Positions 1 through 9,664 of a stretch of DNA of 64,000 bases are shown one piece after another. The stretch is taken from positions 1-64,000 of the forward strand of contig JADJFC010000010.1 of the NCBI GenBank assembly GCA_016708785.1. The letters run 5' to 3'. Position numbers and translations under genes: made by a program. The notes below the pieces were generated by a model. The model made no database searches. It was not told where the DNA came from and saw nothing but the letters and a program-made list of their open reading frames with translations. This DNA comes from Bacteroidota bacterium (GTDB lineage Bacteria > Bacteroidota > Bacteroidia > AKYH767-A > 2013-40CM-41-45). Numbering within the stretch: the first letter of the stretch is position 1; every line of letters starts with the position of its first letter.

Positions 1-1
1 T

Positions 2-678
2 GATTTCACACCTTATAAGGTGGCGGATAACACTGCCTTTTTTTTACGACCCGGACAAGTACACCAACTTGAATTAAATGCCGGTAGTAAGGGATTTCTT
101 GTGGAATTTAATTCTGAATTTTATCACCCTAAAGAAAAGTCGTCACGTTTAAGGTTAAGGAAAGTCAGTAATAGAAGTTATTGCAAACTTGAAGCAGGCC
201 GATTTAAAAAACTTCAAACTCTTCTGACATCAATGCTTGATGAATTTAATGCAAGGGAAGAAGGATTCGAATACATCATTAAATCAAGTCTGATATCTTT
301 TTATTGAATTCTACGGAAAGTTCAACCCCAAAAGAATTACATCAGTTGCAAATTTATATTCTCAGGAACGGTTTGAGGAGTTCCTGGAATTACTTGAGAA
401 GCACATTGCAACTAACAAACAAGTTGCTAACTACACCGACATGATGAATTGTCTCCTTATCAATTGAATGAAATAACCAAATCGTCAATTGGAAAACTGC
501 TTCTGAAATGATCAATGAACATATTTTACTTGAAACGAAAAGATATCTTTTAGCAACTCCCAATCAGATAAAAGATATAGCTGATCAACTCGGTTTTGAA
601 GACCCTTCTTACTTTATCCGATTCTTTAAGAAACACACCGGACAGTCACCTCAGGAGTTCAGAACTAATTTTAAATAA
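2..678 (+). CDS. AraC-family transcriptional regulator, 5' cut by window edge, frame broken
   Basis: The reading frame is open to the left edge (DFTPYKVADN). The first part (to about 306) is an AraC N-terminal cupin-like sensor with the ligand-pocket-like segment FFLRPGQVHQLEL. The C-terminal part (about 440-678) is a clear AraC HTH pair, with GKTASEMINEHILLETKRYL followed by the second helix region GFEDPSYFIRFFKKHTGQSP. At least three frame changes lie near 304, 355 and 447. Each is cured by one extra base in a short run (TT to TTT, AAA to AAAA, TT to TTT), giving a normal AraC order. I infer an intact regulator with sequence errors rather than a decayed gene. It probably controls adjacent accessory genes such as the SDR gene 80 bp downstream. 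Confidence 0.8.
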
Positions 679-699
679 GTCCTGTTAATCTACACCTTC

Positions 700-733
700 G
701 TCCTATATTTTCCGCTTGCTGCATTTACTTTTG
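700..733 (+). promoter_or_regulatory. Putative promoter of the SDR gene (GTCCT ... TACTTTTG)
   Basis: TACTTTTG at 726-733 matches the Bacteroidota -7 box TAnnTTTG. GTCCT at 700-704 precedes it by 21 bp. The same pair of elements occurs before two other genes in the first 4 kb (3783-3817 on the minus strand, 3964-3999 on the plus strand), so the upstream element may be an activator half-site for the neighbouring AraC regulator. The role is inferred from position only. Confidence 0.45.
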
Positions 734-759
734 TGTAATTAAAAATAAAATTTACACAA

Positions 760-1355
760 ATGAAAATTATCATCGTTGGTGCATCAGGCACCATGGGCAA
801 GCATTTGACTAATGCATTTGCCAAAGAACACGAAGTCATTACGGCAGCAACAGAAGGCTGTGACATGAAGGTAGATATCACTTCCCCTGAATCAATTCTC
901 AACATGTACAAACAGATTGGTGAATTTGATGCTCTTATTTCAACAGCCGGTCCTACTTTTGTTGGTCCATGGGAAAAACTTACTGATAAGGAATTTCGCA
1001 AAGGCGTAGAAGGGAAAATGATGGGGCAAATCAATCTTGTTTTGATCGGGCAAAAATACATTAAGCCCAAAGGTTCATTTACATTGATCACAGGTGCATT
1101 AACACATGAGCCACAAAAGAATTTTGCCAATGCAGCCGCTGCCAATGGCGCAGTTGAAGGATTTGTAAGAGCTGCAGCAATTGAATTGGGAAATGGGGTG
1201 CGAATCAATGCAGTAAGTCCTACTGTAATTGAAAACTCCCCTCAGTATTTTCCATTCTTCCCGACGATATTCCTGTTACAATGCTTCAACTGGAATACGG
1301 TTTCCGCAAATCTTTTTTTGGCGCTAATACAGGGCAGATCATTAAACCTTATTAA
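760..1355 (+). CDS. Short-chain dehydrogenase/reductase (SDR), frame broken near 1263
   Basis: An NAD(P)-dependent SDR of about 198 residues. The N-terminal glycine-rich Rossmann motif is GASGTMGKH. Next come the segment ISTAGP (equivalent to NAG), ITGALTHEP, and a central segment AAANGAVEGFVRAAAIEL in the place of the YxxxK catalytic helix; the canonical Tyr and Lys are absent, as in some short atypical SDRs. After PQYFPFFP the frame changes. One extra C in the CCC run restores DDIPVTMLQLEYGFRKSFFGANTGQIIKPY and a stop at 1355, the usual family end. As written the frame runs on to 1398 with an unrelated tail. The substrate is unknown. Confidence 0.8.
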
Positions 1356-1379
1356 AGAATCGCTTTCTTTTGCTTCAAT

Positions 1380-1415
1380 AATTAAGCCCGAATCATAACT
1401 GATCCGGGCTTAATT
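1380..1415. terminator. Bidirectional hairpin between SDR and CPBP genes
   Basis: An 11-bp perfect inverted repeat (AATTAAGCCCG / CGGGCTTAATT) with a 14-nt loop between two convergent genes, with T/A-rich flanks on both sides. This is typical of a shared intrinsic terminator. Confidence 0.7.
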
Positions 1416-1446
1416 ATTTACCTACGTTTAATTGAAATCAATTTTG

Positions 1447-2254
1447 TTAGGGAAATATAAATAAAATAGGGCAATCATAATAACTAAAGATGCCAGTCCA
1501 AAAGACTTGCTTCAATCCAAACATCCCGCCTGTAAATAGATCTGAAGTATTTAAAAATTCCGGAGTCAATAAACTCTCTTCATGATTTCCGCTGACACCA
1601 AATCCAAGTAAAGATCCCTGAGTCCAGTTCGCCATAAAATGCATGCCAATCGGTAAAGCAAGACTCTTTGTACGAATATACGTCAAACCAAACAACATCG
1701 ATGCTAAAATATATTCAGGGAAGCGATTCACTTAACTGATTCAGCCATGCCCGGATTATTAAGATGAGTTAAAAGAAACAACCCGGAAATAATAATTTGC
1801 GCCGGCCATTCACCTAAGGATTCTATAAGCCTCTTAAAAATAAATCCCCGAAATAAAAACTCTTCTGTTATTGCATTACAAATGCCGCAGAAATTCCATA
1901 AACAATGGTTGAAAATGAAAATCCATTTATCTCCCAATGCACCATTCCTGAAACTGTCAATAACAAAGCAGGTGCGATCATTAAAATCGCACCTGCCATG
2001 ATTCCATTGTGAAATTGATTTAATAAAGTGAAATTGATCTTTCCGGTAATTTCAGTTACCTCTTCATTTCTTAAAAACTGACAGATAACTGTTACAAGTA
2101 AAATAAGTAATGCTTGTATAAATATTGGAACAGGAACAGATTGCCTATCTGCAACTAAAATTATCGGAAAAAATAAAGCAAGCAAGCAAAAGAAGAATGG
2201 TACCCACCAACTACTTCTTATCTTGCCTGATTTATTAAGAAATATTTTTTTCAT
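1447..2254 (-). CDS. CPBP-family intramembrane metalloprotease (CAAX protease-like), frame broken
   Basis: A multi-pass membrane protein that begins MKKIFLNKSGKIRSSWWVPF at 2254; longer upstream starts have no family support. The diagnostic motifs lie in three frames read in order: AITEEFLFRGFIFKRL (the EExxxR motif), FLLTHLNNPG (the xxxH motif) and GMHFMANW (the HxxxN motif). The first frame change, near 1890, is cured by one extra T in a TTT run (AAFCNAITEE). The second, near 1730, needs two bases. Family members are Abi-like proteases or peptide-bacteriocin self-immunity proteins; no bacteriocin gene is visible nearby, so its role is open. Confidence 0.75.
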
Positions 2255-2282
2255 TGAATGTTGCGGAATGATCCTTTTTAAT

Positions 2283-2945
2283 TTACATCCCGGCTGTGAT
2301 TGCTGATGGCTTAAAGCCACGAACCACCAGGTAAATGCCCAAAGAAAATTCAAGATAGGCAACCATTATTGCCGATATCACGGACAAATCTGAACGGAAC
2401 TCAATATAACCGAACAGTACACCTAAGAAACCGGCTATAAGTGGGAATGCGCCAATAATTCCGATCAAGGAAAGTGCACGTGGCACCAAACGAGATTTAT
2501 AAAGCAAAATTCCCAGAGCATATCGTCAATTGCAGGAATGAACGATTGTCCGAGTAAGAAGATGCGATCATACAATATTACGAGTGCATGACTGATAACC
2601 AATGCATCCGCACCGGCACCTTCTTGCCTCAAGGTTACGGCCGAGAGTAAAGCGAACCCTACAAAGATTGTACTCGCTTCCAAGAACGCGCGCTGCGACA
2701 AGGCCTAGTGCAATTCTCTCGCTCTGCGTTTTCAAAACAGGATACAATATTATAGCAGTAGTAATTCCGGAAAGTGCAACAATAATTTCAAGGAGCCCGC
2801 CGATGATAACGGGGGTGTCCGGTCCCGACCCAAGAACATAGTTCTGATCATGAATTGGCTGATACAAACTTAACGTGGGTACAGAAATAAATGTGAGAAT
2901 ATAAACTAATCCTGCAAAGAAAGATGTTTTTCTCAATGAACTCAT
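2283..2945 (-). CDS. DUF4386-like multi-pass membrane protein, frame broken
   Basis: Starts MSSLRKTSFFAGLVYILTF and continues with a loop DQNYVLGSGPDTPVIIGG, typical of DUF4386 membrane proteins. Further segments, FVGFALLSAVTLRQ, LGQSFIPAIDD and LVPRALSLIGIIGAFPLIAG, lie in two other frames and together give about six membrane spans and a stop at 2283. Breaks are near 2690 and 2525. The function of the family is unknown. Next to it on the same strand is the CPBP protease, only 28 bp away, so the two may be co-transcribed. Confidence 0.7.
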
Positions 2946-3126
2946 AGGTCATTTTCGCATGACAGCTTGGTCTCCGGCGATAGTTCTTGTTGTATACATG
3001 TGCTTGTATGTTTTATGTGTTAGAATATATTACGATTAAAAACCGGTTTGCTGATATTGTTTCTTCGCAAATGGATTTGTTTTCCAAAGTTTAGAAAAAT
3101 ATAGGCTGACCAATAATGATCTGGTT

Positions 3127-3750
3127 TTAATTTCGCCCATTTGTGATGTCCGACAAACCGTGAACGTATCTTATATCAACTGTAACACTTTTTTTCTTTG
3201 ACGGAATTGCAAATCCACCTCCTACTTGAACACTTGCATCTCATCTTTAAACCGTCAATTGAATCCGGAGAAGTCGAGCTTGATGTTTCATCACTGAATT
3301 TTCTATTCCCGCTAAAATTGTATGCCATTGAAGGTCCGGCATTCAGGTAAATTCTTCCGATGTGGAAACGCGCCAACACCGGTAATTCAATTGAATTCAA
3401 CTGGATCGTTGATTCTGCCCAGTCAATGGATTGTTTGTTTTAATGTTCCTCCTTTCCGCATATAATATAATTCAGAGACGAGCGAGAAAGATGGCGTCAC
3501 GCTGGCTTGAAATGAAAAGCTGGCTTGAAGACCTCGTAATGATTTCTTGTAGTCGGTCAGATTGTTTTCTGCTTCGCCATAATTCAAATTCGTTGTCGCC
3601 ATGTTGACCATGATGTCAAAATGTGTTTGCACCGACTTTTTTGTTTTGAATTTTTCCGGTCATCATTTCGTTTGATTGCCCAAATGCTGTTGTGAAAAGG
3701 AAAATCATTCCTAGTACCAGTGCTGCTTTCATTGTTTTAATTGTTTTCAT
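3127..3750 (-). CDS. Outer-membrane beta-barrel protein (PorT-like), frame broken
   Basis: The N-terminus MKTIKTMKAALVLGMIFLF with TTAFGQ is a Sec signal peptide ending in the FGQ site common in Bacteroidota. Alternating beta-strand-like stretches follow in at least three frames: LQASFSFQASVTPSFSLVSE and YYMRKGG, then LNSIELPVLARFHIGRIYLN and AGPSMAYNFSG, then GGGFAIPSKKKSVTVDIRYV and HGLSDI. The true stop is probably at 3127. Breaks are near 3632, 3430 and 3225. The length (about 205 aa) and the strand pattern fit small eight-stranded beta-barrels. No substrate can be inferred. Confidence 0.65.
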
Positions 3751-3782
3751 TTGTTTTTGTTTTTTAGGGGTTATTTATGATG

Positions 3783-3817
3783 CAAAAGTATTTGCAGGAT
3801 CAACCTTGCGACAGGAC
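3783..3817 (-). promoter_or_regulatory. Putative promoter of the beta-barrel gene (GTCCT ... TACTTTTG)
   Basis: Read on the minus strand, GTCCT (3817-3813) is followed 22 bp later by TACTTTTG (3790-3783), a -7 box of the Bacteroidota type. It lies 33 bp before the start codon at 3750. It shares its two-part layout with the SDR and small-membrane-protein promoters. Confidence 0.45.
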
Positions 3818-3963
3818 AATTGTAAAGTTGAATTGTAAAAAATTGAAGTTTTATATCATTGTTTATATCAACTATTATCTCAATTATGCATATATATATT
3901 ATAAACAACCGGAATTTAATCCCGAATCGTTTTTTTTATGATGTGCTATACTACTGCACATTT

Positions 3964-3999
3964 GTCCTACTTAAAAACACCCGTCAGAAACTACTTTTG
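3964..3999 (+). promoter_or_regulatory. Putative promoter of the small-membrane-protein/TrxR-like genes (GTCCT ... TACTTTTG)
   Basis: GTCCT at 3964-3968 and TACTTTTG at 3992-3999, separated by 23 bp, 51 bp before the ATG at 4051. The rest of the AT-rich interval 3751-4050 holds no gene that I can recognise. Confidence 0.45.
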
Positions 4000-4050
4000 C
4001 TGTAAAACAAACAGCATTAAAAGATTTAAAATAACAACAATGAAAACAAA

Positions 4051-4264
4051 ATGAAATTAATCGCTTCCCTCAAAATTTGGGTTGTAATCTATCCTTCTAT
4101 CACATTATTTCTTTTCTGTTTGGCGGGCACTATCAGCACTACACTTATACCAAAGAACGTTTTTACTTACGATCACATTAGTTCCATGGGTAATGTTTGT
4201 TGGTGTTCCTTTAGTTGATTCATTCATTAGAATGTTCAATGCCAAAAATAAAATTTCAAACTAA
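4051..4264 (+). CDS. Small two-span membrane protein, frame broken
   Basis: Begins MKLIASLKIWVVIYPSITLF, a membrane span. After a frame change between about 4105 and 4160 it continues with a second span, LVPWVMFVGVPLVDSFIRMF, and stops at 4264. About 70 residues. I recognise the layout as a small conserved Bacteroidota membrane protein but know no function for it. The next gene starts 120 bp downstream on the same strand. Confidence 0.55.
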
Positions 4265-4383
4265 GCAGATATATACTCTCATGACATTACTGTCGAGGCG
4301 TGAGTTCGTCCGGTTTAGTGGAAAGGCATTTGTATTTTGCTTACTACCTTATTCACCCATACATATTTTAAAAAACAATTCAA

Positions 4384-5289
4384 TGATTGACAACAAAACT
4401 TTTGATGTAATAATTATAGGCGGAAGTTACGCTGGTTTAGCTGCAGGCATGGCCCTTGGAAGGGCTTCGAAAAAAACATTGATCATCGATAATGGTAATC
4501 CATGCAATAAACAAACACCCTACTCTCATAATTTCCTTACAAATGACGGAAAATCGCCCTCTGAAATTACCTCGATAGCTAATCATCAAGTGAGCAATTA
4601 CGATACAGTACATTTTCTAAATGAGACTGCAATTGATGTCGTAAAAAGCATGAATGGATTTAATGTCCGGGTTACCGATGGCGAATCATTTGAAACAACG
4701 AATTTGATCTTTGCGACAGGAATTAAAGATCTGCTTCCACCAATAAAGGTGTTTCTGAATGTTGGGGTATTTCTGTTCTGCACTGCCCTTATTGCCATGG
4801 CTACGAAATTCGAAATGTAAAAACAGGAATTTTAGGAAATGGGGATACCGGCTTCGAATTCGTGAAACTAATTTCGAACTGGACAAAAGATTTTAACATT
4901 TTTACCAATGGTGATTCTTCATTCACATTCGATCAAAAAAAGAAACTACACAAACATCATATTAAAATAATAGAGAATAAAATTGAGCAACTGGAACAAT
5001 ACAATGGCCATGTAAAGAATATTTTATTCGAAGATGGAACTAACATTCGCATCGAGGCAATTTATGCACCATCTCCATTCGAACAACACTGCAAAATTCC
5101 CGAAATAATGGGATGCGAAATAACAGATGAAGGCTATATCAAAATCGATCAATCATTTGAAACAACTATAAAGGTGTCTTTGCTATTGGAGATAATGCTA
5201 CGAAAATAAGAACTGTCGCAAATGCCGTTGCCATGGGAACGCAAGCCGGAATGACCATCAGCAAGAGAATGATTCTGGAAGATTTTTAA
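4384..5289 (+). CDS. Thioredoxin-reductase-like FAD/NAD(P) oxidoreductase, frame broken
   Basis: About 300 residues in three frames. MIDNKTFDVIIIGGSYAGLA carries the FAD-binding GxGxxG-like motif (IIGGSYAGLAAG). The middle, in another frame, has the redox pair HCPYCHGYE of the thioredoxin reductase family and a second nucleotide-binding stretch GILGNGDTGFEF. The C-terminus reads GVFAIGDNATKIRTVANAVA, the conserved FAD-binding end of the family. Both breaks, near 4750 and 5172, lie in the same local sequence ATAAAGGTGT, and one extra A or G there restores the frame. The ATG at 4384 follows the family; longer upstream starts add no conserved sequence. The partner protein is not visible here, so the true disulfide substrate is unknown. 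Confidence 0.8.
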
Positions 5290-5426
5290 ATCGAACTGAA
5301 AACTTGGAGATAGAATAGTCACACAATATCCAATATTGTTTTTACTGGCAGCATTAATAATGGATTGCCTAATTTTGAAATTAATAAACTCGTCAATTTT
5401 CAACTTTAAACGACACAAAAAAGAAT

Positions 5427-5816
5427 ATTAACACAACAAAGAAACTAAAACGCGTAACCGGTATCGGCGGCATTTTTTTTAAATGCAAAGACCCTAAGAA
5501 AATAAAAGAATGGTATAGTAGGCATTTGGGTTTGATCACTAACCAATACGGAACAGTTTTCGAATGGCGACAAGCTTCTGACTCCACTAAAAAGGTTTTT
5601 CCAATGGAGTCCGTTTAGGAAACAACAAATTACTTTGAGCCCTCTACCAAAGATTTCATGATCAACTACAGATTTGAAAATCTTGAGGCTCTTGTTGCTG
5701 AACTGAAAAAAGAAGGTGTTACAATAACCGACACTCTTGAAACATACGATTATGGAAAGTTCATTCACATTATGGATATAGAAGGAAACAAAATTGAACT
5801 TTGGGGAAGCGAATGA
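5427..5816 (+). CDS. VOC-superfamily (glyoxalase/bleomycin-resistance-like) protein, frame broken, start unclear
   Basis: The frame reads KRVTGIGGIFFKCKDPKKIK then EWYSRHLGL, a VOC beta-alpha-beta start. The C-terminal half reads DFMINYRFENLEALVAELKK, then YDYGKFIHIMDIEGNKIELW, which contains the conserved metal-ligand Glu of the last strand. In the middle (about 5595-5625) the frame is lost. Adding one base to each of three runs (GG, CC, GG) gives GFSQWSPFRETTNYFEPS, the expected linker. No ATG is visible near the N-terminus, so the start may also be damaged. The substrate is unknown. Confidence 0.7.
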
Positions 5817-5972
5817 TGTGGAATATGAAAAACTCGGAATACAGTTGGGAAGTAAAACAACGAAATAATATGTCGACCTATCTTTGTAAGCCACTTGATC
5901 GAAGTAAAAAATTGTTGAATGCATCTTCTTGCGAGCGGAATCTTAAAGATTCAGCCTAGCGGCGGGGATTCG

Positions 5973-6471
5973 TTAACCTCGTCGGATCGAATAAAACAAT
6001 TCATCCAAAACTTCACCATTCTTAACCAATGTCTTCTCGAACTTTGTTTCGAAAGTAAAACCTGCTTTTTCAAGTACACGTTGCGAAGCGACGTTAGTTC
6101 CAAACGGTCTAGCAAAGATGCGATCGATGTCGTACGTCTTAAAACCAAAATCAACAATTTGCTTAATAGCGCCGGTAACAATTCCTTTCCCCAACGAGGC
6201 TCTCTAACCAGTAACCCAGCTCGGCGTTCTTTTTTTCTATGTCTTCCTTCGGATGTAAACCAATTCCTCCTACTGCTTCTCCATTCACTTCTATTGCGAA
6301 AATATGAATGGGATCGTCTTTGGTAGCAAAGGAAATAAAAGCAAGTCCGTCTTCCCTTGTATAAGGATGAGGAAATTTATCTGTCATAAATTTCGCGATC
6401 TTATAATTGTCGGCAAATTTTATCAGACTGTTGATATCGTCGGGTCTCCAGGGGCGTAGGATGAATTGCAT
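5973..6471 (-). CDS. GNAT acetyltransferase (RimJ/RimL type), frame broken near 6195
   Basis: MQFILRPWRPDDINSLIKFA is a typical RimJ/RimL start (LRPW). The core has AVGGIGLHPKEDIEKKNAEL then GYWL. After two frame changes it continues GKGIVTGAIKQIVDFGFK (the acetyl-CoA loop Q/RxxGxG/A region) and NVASQRVLEKAGF, with the usual Asn and the AGF end. Adding one G in GGGG and one G just upstream restores the sequence through YWLGEPRWGKGI. It probably acetylates an amine on a protein or small molecule; the target is not predictable. Confidence 0.75.
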
Positions 6472-6490
6472 TGCGTAAAGTACACAATTC

Positions 6491-6587
6491 TCTGCGGTTA
6501 TTCTGCGTATTCTGCGTAATTCTGCGGGAAATATCATCAGATATTTTGTCCCGCAGAATTACGCAGAATACGCAGAATATCCGCTGA
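6491..6587. repeat. Palindromic CTGCG repeat element, two full arms
   Basis: Two 30-bp arms (6500-6529 and 6549-6578) are perfect inverted copies around a 19-nt loop. Each arm is a series of TCTGCG hexamers at about 9-bp spacing, ending TCTGCGGGA. The outer flanks 6491-6499 and 6579-6587 are imperfectly paired. It lies 5 bp after the stop of the T9SS gene on the minus strand and could form a strong 3' hairpin. Related elements: 9030-9071, 19459-19548, 43081-43741. Confidence 0.85.
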
Positions 6588-6591
6588 ATTT

Positions 6592-8339
6592 TTATTGCTT
6601 GATCACTTTCCCATACCGTACGCCTGACTTACCACTGAGTTTGAGTATGTACAATCCCGATGACAAATTATTGAGATCGACAACAGAGTTACTGTCCTCC
6701 AATTTTGATGTGTAACAAATTTTTCCATGTGCGTCAAAAACCTGGATGACATACTTTTCTCCTAAAGGAAGATCTATGATCTGAACATTGCCTGTCGTCG
6801 GATTCGGATAAACACTAAAATGTGTAGAATTCGGATCTGCCATTCCATTGGTAAGACACAAACTAATTTCAACAGTCGTATCACCAAATCCTTCACTCAT
6901 AAAAAATGATAGTCAGAAAAATCCTGAATACCGAATTCAGTAATCGTGTCTTGATAGGTCAATAATGTATTTCCCAAATGAGCGAAGAAGTTAACCAGAT
7001 TATATCGGTTAGAAATAGTATCGCCTAGCGGTGAAACCATTTGAATCGAAGGATAATTCAAATGCGCAAAATTACCATTGAATAATCTGATGTTTATATA
7101 GACTGGATTCAATGTATCGTACCAAATACTATCTACACACAACAATGAATAATCAATTGCTTGTCCTGCTGTAAATGGATAATCAAACTTGATAAGGCTT
7201 GAACTTGACATACTGTCTTCAAGTAAATAAATTCCTGAATCATCGAAAGCCATATCTCTGGAAAATTCCTGAATAGAATTCGAATTGTAATCTCCAAACC
7301 AATTCTGACTTCCCATCACATCAAAAGTCGCTACTCTTACATTATTGTCAGTCGGTCCCTGTAATGTGCCGGCAATCAAAATATAATTCTGACTAAACAA
7401 AGAGGTAGAGATCCTGTAATTATCAAGGCCGTTCATCGAGCGATGCCAAACAAAGTCTCCATCGTAATTATACTTATACATAGAATCATTCAGGCCAATT
7501 GCGATCACATCCTGATCCCAATCAACAACCAATTCAACACTGATATCGCCAAAAGGCGGACAGATAGCAATATCTTCTTTTACCCAACTGAAAACACCCA
7601 AACTATCAAAACGAACCAGATCGTATGCTCCATAATTATTTATCAGATAAATATTGTTAAGGTAATCGATTGCAATATGCGAAGCATCAATTGTGACTGC
7701 ACTAAAATCAAGAGATCCATCTGTATTAAATCTCATAAGATTTGTTGCGCCGGCAAATAGAGAAGCTACAACACGTCCTGCATTATCAACTGCAATAAAG
7801 TTTGGTGCAATGCCAACTGACCATTGTTCATTTCCAAAAAAATCAAAAACAGCAATACCTGAAGATGAATTCAAATACAACAAACGATTTTTCATTACCA
7901 TTTGATGGAATGCTCCAAAAGAAAATGCTGTTGTTGAATCTCTTTGCCAAACAACATTTCCTGCGCTGTTGAATTTCATCAATAGCGGTTCGTCATTTGT
8001 CATTAATCCACCGGCAACGTAAATATTTGCAGAAGAATCCACGGCGAGATCATACCCTCTCGGATTTCCACTTCCAGAATTGTCAAAGATCTGTGTCCAA
8101 ATAATACTACCGTTAGTATCGAATTTGCGCAAATATATTTTTTGGTCAAGAACAGATGAAACGGATTGTACACACAACGTTACAACATTTCCAAAAATAT
8201 CAACTTCCGTCTTTACCGGAAAAAGATAGCTGCTATCAGGCAAGGTATTCATTGTTTGTGTCCATAGCGGCGTACTCTGAGCATTTGTACTGACATGAAT
8301 AAAAATACTCAATAGGGTTAGAAGCAATTTATTTTTCAT
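6592..8339 (-). CDS. T9SS-secreted beta-propeller-like protein, frame broken near 6900
   Basis: The N-terminus MKNKLLLTLLSIFIHVSTNA followed by Q is a Sec signal peptide. The body has repeated blades of the type FDTNGSIIWTQIF and FNSAGNVVWQRD with Asp-rich turns DSSANIYVAGG, as in SBBP-type beta-propellers. The C-terminal 80 residues (VYPNPTTGNVQI ... LSSGLYILKLSG ... GKVIKQ) are a type A T9SS sorting domain. The break is at CATTTTTTATG: six T give a stop after YHFL, whereas seven T join directly to MSEGFGDTTVEISLC. The protein is probably exported across the outer membrane and anchored or released. No enzymatic motif is visible. Confidence 0.8.
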
Positions 8340-8420
8340 TTGATTTAAATTTTTACTTGTGTGAATTTCTATACAATATTATCCTAATCTTTTAATTCCA
8401 ACAATGTCTATATTGCGGCA

Positions 8421-9038
8421 TCAATGGTACTTTTCGCGGATGGATTTACGGAATTGCTCCGGAGTCAGGTCGGTGTTAGCTTTAAAAAATTTCGTAAAAT
8501 AACTAGGATCATCGTAGTTCAGGGACAGCAATTTCTTTAATGCTTGTTTCAGAATGATAGAGCAACCTTTTTGCCTCAAGAATGATCCGTTCATGTATCA
8601 ATTCACTTGCCGTTTTTCCAAGTTCTTTCTGCATCGTATCATTCAAATGCCCGGGGGTGATGTTTAGTAAAACAGCATACTCACTGACAGATTTATTCTC
8701 CGTAAACTTTTCTTCTACCAGTTTCCTGAATTTTCTCGTTGTTTCACTCTTAACAGCTTGCTTTTCACCGGAAGGAACCTTATTCAAATACAATCTTCTG
8801 CAGGAAATTAAAAATAACGACATCCACGAAGCAATCACTTGAATTTTATCTGAATGGTCTGAAGAATATTCTTTCTGAATCCGTTTAATGATATCAATAA
8901 TTTCGTTTACAATTTCTGCATCTTCCAGACGAACAATTGGAGCTGACGATGGACTAATAAAAAACGGCAACGTTTCAATGAATGTAGAGCTGGATGACCG
9001 GTCAAGAAAAAAATCATCCGTAAATTTTTCTCCCGCAG
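8421..9038 (-). CDS. AraC-family regulator, N-terminus missing, frame broken near 8520
   Basis: The C-terminal HTH pair is clear: SVSEYAVLLNITPGHLNDTM, GKTASELIHERIILEAKRLL, then, in another frame, NYDDPSYFTKFFKANTDLTP and a stop at 8421. Upstream the frame stays open through PFFISPSSAPIVRLEDAEIV and runs straight into the CTGCG repeat at 9030-9071. Roughly 190-205 residues remain where AraC proteins have about 290, so most of the sensor domain is missing. The repeat and the hemerythrin stop codon occupy the place where the N-terminus should be. Probably a non-functional remnant. Confidence 0.7.
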
Positions 9039-9071
9039 ATTTTCGCAGAATACGCAGAATAACCGCAGAAA
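9030..9071. repeat. Single-arm CGCAG repeat element
   Basis: CTCCCGCAGATTTTCGCAG and two further CGCAG units (ACGCAGAATAACCGCAG) form one arm of the element seen as a full palindrome at 6491-6587. It begins 9 bp after the hemerythrin stop codon (minus strand) and merges with the truncated 5' side of the AraC gene. Confidence 0.75.
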
Positions 9072-9079
9072 TATTTTAT

Positions 9080-9524
9080 TTATTTACTCTCCTTATGTGC
9101 AGGATTCGGAGCATTAATATGACTTGCTTCAATCAATTGCAATTGCTCCGGTGTTGCTACAGCTTGAATTTCATTAAATAAAATTCGTTCTTCAAATCGA
9201 ATGTGAGCATCCAGCAATTCACCGATTAATTTTAATGTATCGTAATTCTTATCAGCGATTCCAAACAAACGAACAAGTTCTGCATGTTGATCAAGTGCTG
9301 CTCGAATAAGTTCGTGCTCGTTACCCAAAACCGGAAAAACAAATTCTTCTTCAATTTTGAAGTGTGGCAGCAGCTTCTTTTCAAAAACCAATCAATATGT
9401 TTTTGCATGACACTCGCTTCCACATTTTCTGCCATTCCTTTTCGATCTTGAAGGAAATAGTAATCCTTCATGGTGGTCGACTGAGCGATTGAAGGGATTG
9501 GTGTCTTTTTATTGGGGTTGTCAT
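9080..9524 (-). CDS. Hemerythrin-domain protein, frame broken
   Basis: A four-helix hemerythrin-like protein. In order on the minus strand are MTTPIKRHQSLQSLSR (from the ATG at 9524), then DHHEGLL, MAENVEASVMQKHIDW, and EKKLLPHFKIEEEFVFPVLG, DQHAELVRLF and LLDAHIRFEERILFNEIQ. The H...HxxxE...H...HxxxxE iron ligands (HH, HFKIEEE, DQHAEL, HIRFEE) are all present. Frame changes near 9475, 9440 and 9395 separate the pieces; the last is cured by one more G. Such proteins bind a di-iron centre and are often tied to oxygen or NO stress, which fits the position beside the nos region. The tail after the last helix is short and polar. Confidence 0.75.
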
Positions 9525-9541
9525 AATAATTGAATTAGCTT

Positions 9542-9562
9542 TTACTACGTACAAGGTAGTAA
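9542..9562. promoter_or_regulatory. Inverted repeat TTACTAC-N7-GTAGTAA before the hemerythrin gene
   Basis: A perfect 7-bp inverted repeat with a 7-nt spacer, 18 bp upstream of the hemerythrin ATG. Size and symmetry suit a dimeric repressor site, perhaps of an Rrf2/NsrR-type or other NO sensor, but no such regulator gene is in the window. No second copy was found. Confidence 0.35.
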
Positions 9563-9664
9563 TTTTTCTTCTTTCTAAACAGACCCTGTGAATTTGGCTA
9601 AAGCCAAGGTGAGGTATTTGCTTTAACCGTCAAATGAACTTCCAACGACTTTTCATCCTGATAG

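Noticed and set aside
1..6500. A cluster of true pseudogenes or a defence-island graveyard
   Set aside because: Most breaks are cured by one base in a homopolymer, so sequence error explains them better than decay.
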